Assembly: GCA_017607445.1 (NCBI GenBank)
Contig: JAEVHH010000002.1
Span: forward strand, 3,959,501 to 4,023,500
DNA length: 64,000 bases
Source: Histoplasma ohiense
Lineage: Eukaryota; Ascomycota; Eurotiomycetes; Onygenales; Ajellomycetaceae
Direction: 5' to 3'
Of the stretch, positions 1 to 10,209 are shown piece after piece. The translations under genes and the position numbers were made by a program. Under the pieces are notes generated by a model, which was not told the origin of the DNA, searched no databases, and worked only from the letters and a program-made list of their open reading frames with translations. Positions within the stretch are counted from its first letter, which is position 1; each line of letters begins with the position of its first letter.

Positions 1-949
1 ACTCTGAGATAACTGCAGTATAAGATTTGAAGTAGTGGACATTCTGCTGCTGCAGAAACCCTCTAACCACTCAGTGGGCTCTGAAACAGATCATTTCATC
101 TCTATTATTCAATTTGCAGTTAAAAACCTACTTGTCTGTCAAGATATTCATCTCAGAGACCTTCTCAACAACAATGTACATCTTCTTATTCTTGAACATT
201 TCAACTTTCTTTCTCATTGTTTCTTGTCAGTGATTTCAATCCAGACTTCTCTTCACCTCTGCTAGATTGATTGAACAGTCTGTAAACATACTCAGAACAG
301 AATCAGTGTCACTTGTAGAGATGTCAGATTTATTATTCTTGATAAGATTCATCTCATCATTGACTAGATAGATGAAATCAATGACATCCTTCAAGTCATC
401 ATTAATCAACATCTTCAAAACCTCTGATTTATCCTTCACTAGTCATTCTAGCAGACAGTGGCATCAATTCTTCAGAGGGTCAATAACATTCAGTTTCTTC
501 AGCAGTTCAACATCTCTTTGATTCATTATTTCAGCAGCTTCATTTACAGCATTCACAGACACAGATTCTGTAACAAGATCTTTGTTAAAGATGACATCTC
601 TAACAATCTTCAATTTGTGTTCTTTCAAGTCCCATATACAATATTGATGCAGTTCTTGGTAATCCACTAACCATCACTCCTTGTCATTCATTCTATTCAC
701 AAGCTTATTCATCACTTTGAGATCTTTCTTATAAACCTTGCACTCTCATCTGCAGATCCAATGAACCGACAGTTGAACCTCTGTTCAGACTTTGAAAGAT
801 GTCAATGGACTGCCATTCTTGCAGCCAAAAATCTTTGTCAATGTAGAGAACATATTTATCATCATTACAGCTGCTTGCATCACTTCACTTCAAAACTCTC
901 TGACAAGCCCACTATCAAACAGCAAGCTCCTGGCCTTATTCACTACTAA
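1..949 (-). pseudogene. copia pol spacer between integrase and RT
   Basis: Fragmented minus-strand frames (667-464, 439-236) are rich in Glu, Asp, Lys and Ser and show no motif of their own. In copia elements this position is the variable linker between integrase and reverse transcriptase. The assignment rests on position only. Confidence 0.55.
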
Positions 950-1210
950 TCAATTCACATGTTCCATGGAGCCATTAGATTGGGGTGTATCTGAGGTAGT
1001 TATCTCATACACTATCTCTCTATTCTTGCAGAACATCTTCAAATCTTCACTTTTGAATTCATCACCACCATTCCAGTGTAGGGTTTCTACAGACTGTTGG
1101 GATGTCGCCTCAATCATGCCAATGAAATTCATGAGCATTGGTGTGGCTTCCACTTTCATGGCAATCAAAATAATCCATCTAAAACAGATGGCATTGTCTG
1201 TAATCCTCAT
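950..1210 (-). pseudogene. copia integrase catalytic core
   Basis: The 86-codon stretch contains TLHWNGGDEFKSEDLKMFCK followed by TTSDTPQSNGSMEHVN. This is the copia integrase core: consensus LRSDNGGEF carries the second catalytic Asp, and TPQQNGVAE carries the catalytic Glu. Here RSDN has become HWNG and the Glu segment reads NGSME, so the catalytic Asp is lost and the copy is dead. It joins the pre-integrase frame immediately upstream (1211 onwards). Confidence 0.87.
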
Positions 1211-1960
1211 TCAATATCTTACACCTTCTTTGATAGATAGGTTATCTTCATCATATAATGTCTTTCCTTCATCTGTGAGGTCCACAAAGAATCTCATCAT
1301 CAGTTTGATGGCTCTGATCATTGAGATGAATGACAGACAGATCATTTTCACTTGTACATATGTTTTGCAAAATGACAAAGTTCTTTGACCTTTTATCCAC
1401 ATCTCTAGCTTAGAATTCACAGCTAATCTCAATATATTCACTGAATTTAGATGACTCAGCTTTTGGTGCCACTGCATCATCATGTATTCTAAAATTTTGA
1501 CATCATTCTTGAATAGTTTCAATAGGGGATTGTCATTCTCATCTCCAGGCTGTAAAACATACACAGGTTCAAAATTGCCATTTGACATCACAAAACAGAT
1601 CAAATCTCTCAGCACTGACAGCTTTTCCACAATATAGATATTCTTGTCTGTCAGATTCACCATGAAGCTTATCATTCTGTCAGAAGACATCATCAAGATT
1701 GAATGGCTATTTCCATACATCAACTACTTGAATGTATATCCTTTTTATACAAGTTTGCTGAAGCTCATTAGATTGATCTCTAGCTTCAGAATGTAGCAGA
1801 TGTCATTCAATTGAATACTTATATTCTCTTCAGTCAGTATACTAATCTTTTCTATCATCACTGCAGAGGCTGTCAATCTATCTACCATCTTCAATATAAC
1901 ATTTGTCTTCTGAGGTGTAATCTCAACAATATTCTTCAGAGATGTGATGTGGGCTCTCAA
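1211..1960 (-). pseudogene. copia protease end and GAG-pre-integrase domain
   Basis: Two open stretches (1960-1745 and 1723-1211) are covered. The first ends with ILKLEINLMSFSKLV, the conserved 'L.NVLYVP.L..NLLSVS.L' segment that closes the copia protease region. The second contains WHQKLSHLNSVNILRLA, the H-x3-H part of the GAG-pre-integrase/HHCC zinc domain (consensus WH.RLGH...). The CxxC half lies in the following broken frame. The domain would bind zinc and help integrase hold the DNA ends. Stops between the stretches are single-codon changes. Confidence 0.82.
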
Positions 1961-2140
1961 TTCTGAGTCCAGAATTCAGATATCTTTTATCATCTTGTCA
2001 CTGAAATACATCATCTCTTTGACATAAAATACTTGTTCCACAACATTGTGGATCAGAGCAGCATTGTCAGTATTTTTATCCTTGTCTTTATTCTTATTCT
2101 TCCCCTTACAGTTCACAGGGTGTTTTTCCAGATATTTCAT

Positions 2141-2323
2141 TCAACAATCAATCTTGAGATGTTTCATTTTCTGACAGTGATAATATGTCTTAGTTGTGTT
2201 GTTGCTGTTCTTCTGCTTGAACTCTCTCTCTTTGTCTTTGTTCTTATTTCTCAAATCTCTATTCTTACTCTTGTTCTTTCTTGATGAATCTTGAGCATTA
2301 TTTATGGGATTCTTCATATCCAT
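2141..2323 (-). pseudogene. copia gag zinc knuckle region
   Basis: A Lys/Asn/Arg-rich segment is followed by YYHCQKMKHLKIDC, a CCHC-like knuckle with spacing C-x2-C replaced by H-C at the first pair; the second Cys, the His and the last Cys are visible. This is the RNA-binding C-terminus of copia Gag. Its place between gag and the protease/pre-integrase segment supports the assignment. The first Cys (TGC/TGT to TAC or similar) appears mutated. Confidence 0.75.
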
Positions 2324-2776
2324 TGCAGCTGGTTGACCTGCGGCAGGCAGGTGCAGTAGGATATCTCAATATAATTCCATGAAATCAGTCTCAATATCTT
2401 GAGCATTGGTGTCTTTTTCAGTGTGGTCCATTCTATCCTTGATGAATGACACCCAACTGGCAGTCACCTCAGTTAGCAGACAATCAAAAAACACAAAATC
2501 ATCAATCTTATATCTCAAACAGATATATTCAGTTCATATGACAATTAGATGTTCAATAAACACTCTATTCAAGCTCTTTGACTTAGCTGTCAAGCTAATA
2601 AGCTTCTCAAAAAGATGGGTTCTGTGCACTGCAGACCTCTCCAGAAAGTTCTCTTCTATAATTGTTTATAGAACATATGCAGATAGCTGACAGTCTGCAG
2701 ATATTGTGAAATAAGATCTCATCTGCAGTGAGATTGCAGATCATATATGATTATAGAGTCATATGTTTCTTTCAGT

Positions 2777-3250
2777 TCAAAAGCATTGCATATTCATACT
2801 GACATCATTCTCAGAGGCAGATTGTTTTTCCTCAAGAATATCATTGATTTCAAACTGCTTAGCAGTCAAAAGAATCTCTTCTTTCCACATGGAATAGTTC
2901 ACAGAGTCAGTGAGAATAACAGGTTTCTTGATATTTCTCATCTGATCTCTGAATTCAGTCAAGATTTTAATTATGATGGCAGTTCTATCTTTCTTCTGAA
3001 GATAGTTGATCAAATCATTGCTCATCTCATTGCTGTTAGTAGTGACAGTGGATGTCTCTCTACTAGCTCTTATAAGCTCAACTTCACATTGAAGCTTCAC
3101 TATTTTCAATTTCATCAGAGTCTCTTCACTAACTTCTGACACCTGGTCACTGAAGCCATCCACATTATCCAACATTTCATCAACTGGGTCTTTGTATGCA
3201 TTATTAGATTCATTCAATTTCTTCAGAATCATTTCATCTATCTCAAACAC
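2777..3250 (-). pseudogene. copia gag, N-terminal part
   Basis: This 157-codon open stretch is the structural Gag of the copia element. It holds the typical motif in which a short substrate-like segment (LTDSVNYSMW) precedes KEEILLTAKQ, matching the 'L.G.NY..W' region at the start of copia Gag. Upstream residues are acidic and may form a coiled coil. The first Met need not be the original start. The frame stops at a mutated codon and Gag continues leftwards in fragments towards the zinc knuckle. Gag would package the RNA into virus-like particles in the cytoplasm. Confidence 0.75.
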
Positions 3251-3480
3251 TTCAGAGATACTTCTACAGACTGTAACAGATGTAGACAGTGAATCTGCAG
3301 ATTCTGAAGTTCTATTCTTCAGAGTTCTATCCTCAGATTTTCAGTTTTGTCTTCTTTTGAGCATATATTCTTTTGTCAAATCTGGTGTTCCATTCAAATA
3401 CAGATTAACCATCAATGTTGTCCAGTTCTTGAGTTATAAGCTTATGAAAAGATAGAGCTTCTTTTCAAGCATTTTTCTTC

Positions 3481-3640
3481 ACATTTTTAGCAGTGGAAGA
3501 CCTCTAATATGAGGGTCTCATAACCTCTAGAAGAACCGATATTAACCTTGTTACATTATGGGACTCTAAGCGAGCTAGCTATCCTAATATAAACACGTAG
3601 GTGCACGTGACGGTAGCCCGGGGCATCCACCAACAGTTTG
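3481..3640 (-). repeat. candidate copia 5' LTR / low-mutation spacer
   Basis: Upstream of copia gag the composition changes to CpG-containing sequence. On the minus strand it opens with TGTTGGTGGATGCC at 3635, a start typical of copia LTRs, and runs to the start of the hypermutated gag region. No second LTR copy is in the window, so the boundaries cannot be proved. The stretch could instead be single-copy spacer. Confidence 0.4.
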
Positions 3641-3699
3641 GTCCTGTTCTGATGATTATATAATACATATCTTAGATATCAATCTGATGATATGATTGG

Positions 3700-4880
3700 T
3701 GGAGATATCACCCCTATCTAGTGCTGTCAACCAATCTATTGCTGCAAGCTATCCCTCGCTGCTAAGCAATCGCTGCCAACCTATCTATCGCTGCCAACCT
3801 ATCTATCGCTGCTAATCTATCGCCGCTGCCAATCTATCCCACACTGCTAAGCTATCCCTCGCTGCTAAGCTATCACTGCCAATCTATCGCTGCTAATCTA
3901 TCGCTGCCAACCTATCTACCGCGGCGAATCTATCTATCGCTGCCAATTTATCTACCACTGCCAATCTATCTATCGCTGCCAATCTATTGCTGCTAATCTA
4001 TCGCCGCTGCCAATCTATCTATCGCTGCTAATCTATCGCCGCTGCCAATCTATCCCACACTGCTAAGCTATCCCTCGCTGCTAAGCTATCACTGCCAATC
4101 TATCGCTGCTAATCTATCGCTGCCAACCTATCTACCGCGGCGAATCTATCTATCGCTGCCAATTTATCTACCACTGCCAATCTATCTATCGCTGCCAATC
4201 TATTGCTGCTAATCTATCGCCGCTGCCAATCTATCTATCGCTGCTAATCTATCGCCGCTGCCAATCTATCCCTCGCTGCTAAGCTATCCCTCGCTGCTAA
4301 GCTATCCCTCACTGCTAAGCTATCCCTCGCTGCTAAGCTATCCCTCACTACTAAGCTATCTATCACTGCTAATCTATCGCTGCCAACCTATCTATCACTG
4401 CCAATCTATCTATCGCTGCTAATCTATCGCTGCTAATCTATCGCTGCCAACCTATCTATCGCTGCCAATTTATCTACCACTGCCAATCTATCTATCGCTG
4501 CTAATCTATCGCTGCTAATCTATCGCTGCCAACCTATCCATCGCTGCCAATTTATCTACCACTGCCAATCTATCTATCGCTGCTAATCTATCGCTGCTAA
4601 TCTATTGCTGCTAATCTATTGCTGCTGCCAATCTATCTATCACTGCTAATCTATTGCTGCTAATCTACCACTGCTAATCTATCGCTGCTAATCTATCGCT
4701 GTTAATCTATCGCTGCTAATCTATCGCTGCTAATCTATCGCTGCCAACCTATCTACCGCGGCGAATCTATCTATTGCTGCCAACCAACCTACCACTGCCA
4801 ACCTATCTATCGCTGCCAATCTATCACTGCCAATCTATCGCTGCCAACCTATCTACTGCAGTGAATCTATCTATCACTAT
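3700..4880. repeat. minisatellite array A (CTATCTATCGCTGCCAA type)
   Basis: About 1.2 kb of degenerate tandem repeats is built from short modules such as CTATCTATCGCTGCCAAC, AATCTATCGCTGCT and CTACCGCGGCGAAT. At 3790-4250 a higher-order unit of about 235 bp appears twice. CpG (TCGC, CCGCGG) is retained although the flanking transposons have lost it. Short open frames within it are artefacts of the repeat. Confidence 0.93.
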
Positions 4881-5204
4881 CATTACTAGTTCAAAATAGA
4901 ACTAGAGCATAAATACACTAAACTTCTTTTGATAGGTAATGATTTTTAATAATGCTTATAGCATTATATCATCTATATAGGGTAAATCATGGTCCCATTT
5001 GATCCCATTTTGTTAAAATGGGACCAAATGGAACCAGAATCAGTAATTTATAAGAAGAACATGACCTAGAACTAGATTTATAATATAAACAGTGTAAAGT
5101 GACTAATTTAATAAACACTATATGAGATCAGAACTAAGAAATTTGATAATGAAACTGAAGAAATATTTAGTCTCAGTTTCATGTATGGTCACACAGCCAG
5201 TCTA
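4881..5204 (+). repeat. conserved terminal block (copy 1) of a satellite-bearing element
   Basis: The array ends in TGCAGTGAATCTATC and runs into a block of about 330 bp also found at 9872-10209 (same orientation), 10911-11260 and 63596-63950 (inverted). It holds a GGTCCCATTT...AAATGGGACC inverted repeat and ends with GGTCACACAGCCAGTCTA. The end resembles the left end of the hAT at 11621, suggesting a transposon terminus. Confidence 0.75.
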
Positions 5205-5262
5205 ATGCTGTCTGTGTTTTCTCTGAGATGTTAAATCAATACAAATAAACAAATAAACAAAC
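5205..5262 (+). mobile_element. LINE 3' tail scrap
   Basis: Only the last ~55 bp of the Tad-like LINE are present: GTCTGTGTTTTCTCTGAG, GTTAAATCAATACAAA and a run of AAATAAAC/AAACA units, matching the 3' ends at 7320-7392 and 50140-50188. Confidence 0.8.
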
Positions 5263-5842
5263 AAAAAACTGTGTATATCTGCAGTCTTATACAAACAGCA
5301 AAGAACATTGTGAGCAAGCTGAAGAAAGTCTGTGAATAAACAGAAATTTCAATGATCAGTATTTAGCAAAATTATAAAAATCAAACAAATATCAGAAGAA
5401 GTTCTGCAACTCAATATTATATAAAAAATAAAATCTTACTGAATCTTAAAAATATAAGAATAAATCATCTCTTACATACACTAGATTATCATCACATTAA
5501 GTATACAGTGAAGAAAAAGCTAGATATACACAATTATTAACTCAATATTTTATCTGATATTCATAATATCTTTCATACAAACCTGCTCTGATTCACAGCT
5601 GAGAATTCATTTCTCTCACAGAGAATCTTCAATTAACAGCCATCTGTCATTGTAGAAAAAGATAATGAATTCAAATAAGAAATTGAAACAATTTTTAATA
5701 ATAGAATCAATCATCACTGTTGTAAATATCTTATCAAATGAATAGAATACAATCATCTAATCTGAAAATCTGTGTTTATTTTGAAAAACACTGCTGCTTT
5801 TGACATCTACAAGTTCTCATTCACTCTGATAGAGAGAGATAA
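5263..5842 (+). pseudogene. gypsy (Gypsy-3 family) integrase C-terminus and chromodomain, remnant
   Basis: The nucleotide sequence follows 54230-54806 of Gypsy-3 closely but with heavy C-to-T and G-to-A change and no usable frame. It covers the integrase C-terminal region and the chromodomain, and ends in a purine-rich tract (GATAGAGAGAGATAA) abutting the LTR at 5843. The left edge is cut at the LINE tail scrap. Confidence 0.8.
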
Positions 5843-6387
5843 TATTATGAGTTAGTATTTGTTAATAATTAACTTATACAATCAATTTCTGTTATTGTGA
5901 TTTTATATAACTTTTGATATTCTTTCACTCTGTGCTCTGCATTTGTGTAGTCTCTAATACTCTATACTCTGTATTTGTATAGTTTTTAATGATTTTTCTG
6001 TATAGTTTTTAATGTTCTTTTACTTTATACTCTGTGTTTATATAGTCTCTAATGATTTTTCTGTGTAGCTTTTAATGATTCTTTCATCTCACACTTTATA
6101 TTTATATAGTTTCTAACAATTCTTTTATATAGCTTTCAATGATTCTTCTACTTCACACTCTGTATTTATATAGTTTCTAACAATTCTTCTATATAGCTTT
6201 TAATATTTTTTTATTTTATACTTTACTGTGAAGTGATTTCTGGTATTCTTCTGTTTTAAACTTCTTTTTATAAAAACCTTCTTTATATAATCTTTTCTTC
6301 TGATTTCTTTTCTCTTTCTTTTCTTAATCAATTTATAATCTGTAATTAGAATAGTATCAAATCATTAATCAAAGTATATCTGTTATA
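5843..6387 (+). repeat. LTR of the Gypsy-3 family remnant (3' LTR)
   Basis: The sequence aligns with the 469-bp LTRs at 21023 and 54807 but is about 75 bp longer because the internal repeat of about 63 bp (TATAGTTTCTAA...TTCTTCTGTGTAGC) has more copies. It ends GTATATCTGTTATA and contains the CT-rich tract followed by AATCAATTTATAATCTG. Confidence 0.85.
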
Positions 6388-6759
6388 TAAAAAGCTTATT
6401 TTCTTGATTATAATCAACTTTAATCTCATTTCATTCTATTTACTCTACATTTTTACTTATACTCAGTTATATAGTACAACTATAAGTTCATTTTAAATAT
6501 ATTTTTTTATAATATATATTTCAAGTTCTCACTCTATCTGTAAACTCTATTAGATACTTTTATTGTTTACTTTAGATTATTGTTATAGCTATTATTAATT
6601 ATTCTAGATATTTTTTTTGATGTTATATTTTAATTTATAATAATGGCACTATCTTCTGATTTAGTGAACAAGCTCAGCAATACTATATAAGTCTCAATCT
6701 TATTTTATATTCAGTGAAAAGCTTGCTAAATTAGAGACTCAGTAGTATATCTATATATA
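6388..6759. other. AT-rich stretch, nothing recognisable
   Basis: It is very AT-rich, with poly-T runs and no open frame. No motif could be tied to a known family. It is probably decayed transposon or spacer. Confidence 0.5.
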
Positions 6760-7392
6760 CTCTACTTTGTTTTCTTTTATTTATTTTTATTTTTATTAAT
6801 TCAAATATTTTTCTTTTTTTTTCTCTCTGTTATCTTTATTATTCTTTATTTTTTTTCTTTTATAATTTTCTTCAGTGCTCTCTTCTCTTTTTCTCTGAGT
6901 TTATATTAGATTATATAATTACAAAATGTTATAAATGACAGTTTTTTCTTCATTTTTTTTTAATTTTTTATTTTAAAATATTTATTTTTTTTTCTTTGAT
7001 TTATTTTATTTATTTTTCTTCTGATATTAGAACTACAGACAGCTTTCTGATCAATTAAAAGAAATATTTCTTTTTATTTATTATAAAGTCTTTCAGATAC
7101 AGCAACAGCTGTTCTCTCAGAGAATCACACTATAGCTTCACTATAAATGATTATATATTGAGTTAGAAGTGAATATACAGCTCAGTAAAATTCTTTTCAA
7201 TGAACTAAGTCTTTTCAAAAGTTGTCATCTGAATTCTGTTTTCTCTCTCTCTGTGTATATAGAAATCTCTTTAGTGTAGCACATCTCCATGTTCTTTGAA
7301 AAACTTCTGAAACACAGGCACTGCCTGTGTTTTCTCTGGGATGTTAAATCTATACAAACAAACAAACAAACAAACAAACAAACAAACAAACA
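6760..7392 (+). mobile_element. 5'-truncated Tad-like LINE, 3' untranslated end
   Basis: It follows the LINE 3' region (49590-50188) collinearly: TTCTTCAGTGCTCTCTTCTC, the AGTCTTTCAGATACAGCAACAG block, GTCATCTGAATTCTG and the terminal GGGATGTTAAATC followed by nine AAAC-type units (7351-7392). The 5' truncation and AC-rich tail are typical of target-primed insertion. The start is approximate because the region is heavily mutated. Confidence 0.82.
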
Positions 7393-7556
7393 TGGCCTCT
7401 GATTAAAATGAATACGCGCCCGCCCCTTTTCAGCCCTTTCCATCCTTTCACACACTGCCAGGGGAAATAGAACGGTCTCATGATGCACTGCAGCAGGAGA
7501 AGTGCAGAAATTTCCAGAACTCTAAAAGCCTATGTAAATGAATACGCATGATGAAC

Positions 7557-8552
7557 TTAGTCCAATAGCCCCCCAAGTAGTACTTTGTTCACTCCAGCAA
7601 TCTCTGATTTGACGTTACTCCGACTGGCATCCTCAAACTCCTTCACCACGCCTGCAAAAATAACTTTGCGCAACCTCGAATCAGTTTTATTGAACATCTC
7701 GGCAATGACTGCGGAACAGACAGCAGGCCCAGACACGAGTGCCATAAGTCGTGAATAACAATCAATCAAGACATCGCATAACGATGAAAAGGTTTCGAAA
7801 AAGTCAGGGTCGAAGGGCAAGGTTGGCGTGAGCAGATACGTGTATTCTTCACCAGGTAGAAGCTCTGTAGAGTCTGTGCTGGGATATGATGTGGCAGCGG
7901 AGGAATTTGACGAAGTCGCAATATTCCCTGTGATGGTTTTGACGTCTGATGCGTCGCTTGTCTGCATGGGAAGGCCGATTTCTGTTGCTGAACTCGTCCG
8001 CCGACCTTTAGTGCCTGAGTGAACAGAACGTTTGAACATATGGGGTATTCTTGCGCGCGCGAGTGAAGATGAGGCATTTCCGTCGGCCGGGTGGACCTGT
8101 TGGAACGTTTCGAATTCAATGAGGAGTGCATTTAGGGCACGGAGGTATTCGAAAGGGGTTGAGCTGACATCGAGAAGGGGGGGAATAGATAGACCAAGAA
8201 GGAGATAGTTGATTGCTCGGCGGGAGAGTTTCCGGTGCTCGAAATAGGACATGCGGGAGAGGTCCGATTTTGAGAAGTGCACTGTATTAAACCAATAGAC
8301 GCGACCTTCGTGTCTGTATTATTTCACCAAAAAGAGTTAGAGAGAATAGATCAGTAAAGATTTATATGAAGGAACATGGAGTGTAACCACGGGAGCTTAC
8401 GCCTTGCGTATATAATCCAGTGTCGCTATCCGCTTTGATGACGTTTGATGGATGTTTATGTATATCGAACTAGCACTTTGCGGGCCGAGAGCACCACCTC
8501 CCGACGTTGGAGGCGGTGCGCCGGGTAGGCCACCGTAGATCTGGAAATCCAT
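7557..8552 (-). CDS. conserved fungal protein of unknown function (two exons)
   Basis: Exon 1 is 8401-8552 (ATG at 8552; protein starts MDFQIYGG), the intron is 8314-8400 (GTAAGC...TACAG, with a CTAAC branch site) and exon 2 is 7557-8313. Spliced length is 909 nt, 302 residues, with no internal stop. The exon 1 and exon 2 frames join as DYIRKA-HEGRVYWFNT, a natural-looking protein. The N-terminus is Pro/Gly-rich and low in structure. Residues about 45-125 look like a folded helical domain (YFEHRKLSRRAINYLLLG, then a Leu-rich helix). A Ser/Thr-rich linker follows, then a second helical segment (FFETFSSLCDVLIDCYSRLM). No signal peptide or membrane span is obvious. I do not recognise the family. 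Codon use is GC-balanced, unlike the AT-biased elements around it, so it is the only likely functional gene here. An upstream exon (8588-8850) might extend it. Confidence 0.82.
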
Positions 8553-8587
8553 GTTTGAGCCTAGCGTTGGGGTTCTCACCCAGTTTA

Positions 8588-8850
8588 TTCCCGGTATGTC
8601 CAAAGGTTCGGCGGAAACAATTGGAAATCACCTGGTGAGGCGGCGTGATTCGAATTTGAGGAAAAGTTTGGTATTATCAACTGCGATATGCCTGTGCCTT
8701 TAGTATCGGTCGTGCCAGGCACCTTGCGCTTTGTGAGAGGATGTTTGGGAGGTGGCCGTTCTGGAGCATTAAAGGAGGAGGAACGTATGAGAGCGGGACT
8801 CCAAGCATGTGTTGCGGATTTAATCGCAGAGATGGGAGCAACCCGCTTTG
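8588..8850 (-). other. open frame upstream of the conserved gene, possible 5' exon
   Basis: One minus-strand frame stays open from about 8850 (just after a TAA) to a stop at 8586-8588. It is Pro/Ser/Thr/Lys-rich (for example PERPPPKHPLTKRKVP). A possible splice (donor CAG|GTGATT, acceptor GCTAG|GCTCAA) would join it in frame to the conserved gene just before its ATG, but no good branch site is visible. It may equally be promoter or 5' UTR sequence; the overlapping 100-codon frame at 8677-8979 has no supporting feature. Confidence 0.3.
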
Positions 8851-9064
8851 CCGTTTGCTGTTAGTCCAGACAATGAACCACTTCTGGAGAAGAATTCCGG
8901 ACGGCTGAGGGTCTCGACACGAGTCGATAGGGTCTCTGAGTCGTTGAATGTCTGGAGACAGAGAGGCTCCCAATGGCACCCGGAGATGTACGTTGGAGGT
9001 ACAAGCTTACTAGCGGGTGGGTAAGATTAACGGCAGACTAAGGTGCAGGTGGTCGATAACACAT

Positions 9065-9066
9065 GC

Positions 9067-9118
<52 letters not shown>
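9065..9118. repeat. (GTT)n microsatellite
   Basis: About 17 uninterrupted GTT units lie just upstream of the conserved gene's region. This is a simple repeat with no coding support. Confidence 0.97.
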
Positions 9119-9349
9119 CTTCATATTTTTTCTAAGGCCATATGCAGTCTGAGACTATGACAGCCTTCACCTCACTAGCCTACCCTTATGTTCAGCTACT
9201 CTCTAGTTACATTTCTCTATCCATAACTGAGTCATCCTTGATGGAGAGACTTCACTATACCATTCTGGATCTAGCCCTCAAGGGGGGCCTTGCCCCACAA
9301 TTGCTCACGCAATACTAGCAGTCCCTTGTCACTTGGACTACGGAGTACT
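9119..9349. other. GC-balanced spacer without recognisable gene
   Basis: CpG-poor to normal composition without a meaningful open frame. It contains AGGGGGGCCTTGCCCC, a short GC-rich near-palindrome, and runs directly into satellite array B. Confidence 0.5.
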
Positions 9350-9871
9350 AAGCTATCTATCGCTGCTAATCTATCGCTGCCAACCTATCTATCGCTGCCA
9401 ATCTATTGCTGCTAATCTATCGCTGCCAACCTATCTACCGCGGCGAATCTATCTATCGCTGCCCACCTATCTATCGCTGCCAATCTATTGCTGCTAATCT
9501 ATCGCTGCCAACGTATCTACCGCGGCGAATCTATCTATCGCTGCCAATCTATTGCTGCCAACCTATCTATCGCTGCCAATCTATTGCTGCTAATCTATCG
9601 CTGCCAACCTATCTATCGCTGCCAATCTATTGCTGCTAATCTATCGCTGCCAACCTATCTACCGCGGCGAATCTATCTATCGCTGCCCACCTATCTATCG
9701 CTGCCAATCTATTGCTGCTAATCTATCGCTGCCAACCTATCTACCGCGGCGAATCTACCTACCACTGCCAACCAACCTACCTACCACTGCCAACCTATCT
9801 ATCACTGCCAATCTATCGCTGCCAATCTATCGCTGCCAATCTATCGCTGCCAACCTATCTACTGCAGTGAA
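9350..9871. repeat. minisatellite array B
   Basis: The modules are the same as in array A (CTATCTATCGCTGCCAAC, CTACCGCGGCGAAT), about 520 bp, in the same orientation. It ends with the same TACTGCAGTGAATC junction into the terminal block. CpG is retained. The frames of 77-91 codons seen here only translate the repeat. Confidence 0.93.
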
Positions 9872-10209
9872 TCTATCTATCACTATCATTACTAGTTCAA
9901 AATAGAACTAGAGCATTAATACACTAAACTTCTTTTGATAGATAATGATTTTTGGTAACACTCATAGCATTATATCATCTATATAGGGTAAATCATGGTC
10001 CCATTTGATCCCATTTTGTAAAATGAGACCAAATGAAACCAGAATCAGTAATTTATTAGAAGAACATGACCTGGGACTAGATTTATAATATAATCAGTGT
10101 AAAGTAACTAATTTAAGAAACACTATATGGAATCAGAACTAAGAAATTTGATAATGAAACTGAAGAAATATTTAGTCCCAGTTTCATATATGATTATATA
10201 ATCAATCTA
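9872..10209 (+). repeat. conserved terminal block (copy 2)
   Basis: It is near-identical to 4881-5204 for most of its length. The end is mutated (TGATTATATAATCAATCTA against GGTCACACAGCCAGTCTA) and abuts a gypsy RT fragment at 10210. Confidence 0.75.

Larger units (their letters stand above)
1..3480 (-). mobile_element. Ty1/copia retrotransposon, partial, hypermutated
   Basis: The order on the minus strand is gag (about 3250-2777), CCHC knuckle (2323-2141), protease end (1960-1745), GAG-pre-integrase and integrase (1723-950), which is the copia order with integrase before reverse transcriptase. The RT and RNase H part would lie left of position 1. Frames are broken mostly by TGA codons, as expected from TGG or CGA mutation. 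CpG is nearly absent here while 3481-3640 still has it. Family assignment is firm; the right boundary is approximate. Confidence 0.88.

Noticed and set aside
792..1388. 198-codon plus-strand frame
   Set aside because: It is the shadow of the copia integrase on the minus strand, where family motifs are found.
3700..4880. CRISPR array
   Set aside because: Repeats are contiguous and degenerate, with no unique spacers and no cas-like genes; the context is eukaryotic.
7225..7488. 87-codon minus-strand frame with CLFVCLFVCLFV repeat
   Set aside because: The repeat is the translated AAAC tail of the truncated LINE.
8677..8979. 100-codon minus-strand frame upstream of the host gene
   Set aside because: No motif, odd composition, and it overlaps another open frame with a better possible link to the gene; openness here is expected from GC-rich sequence.
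9406..9905. Overlapping 77-91-codon frames of YRCQPIYRC type
   Set aside because: They translate the minisatellite in several frames; no start context, no neighbours, and the same peptide arises wherever the unit repeats.
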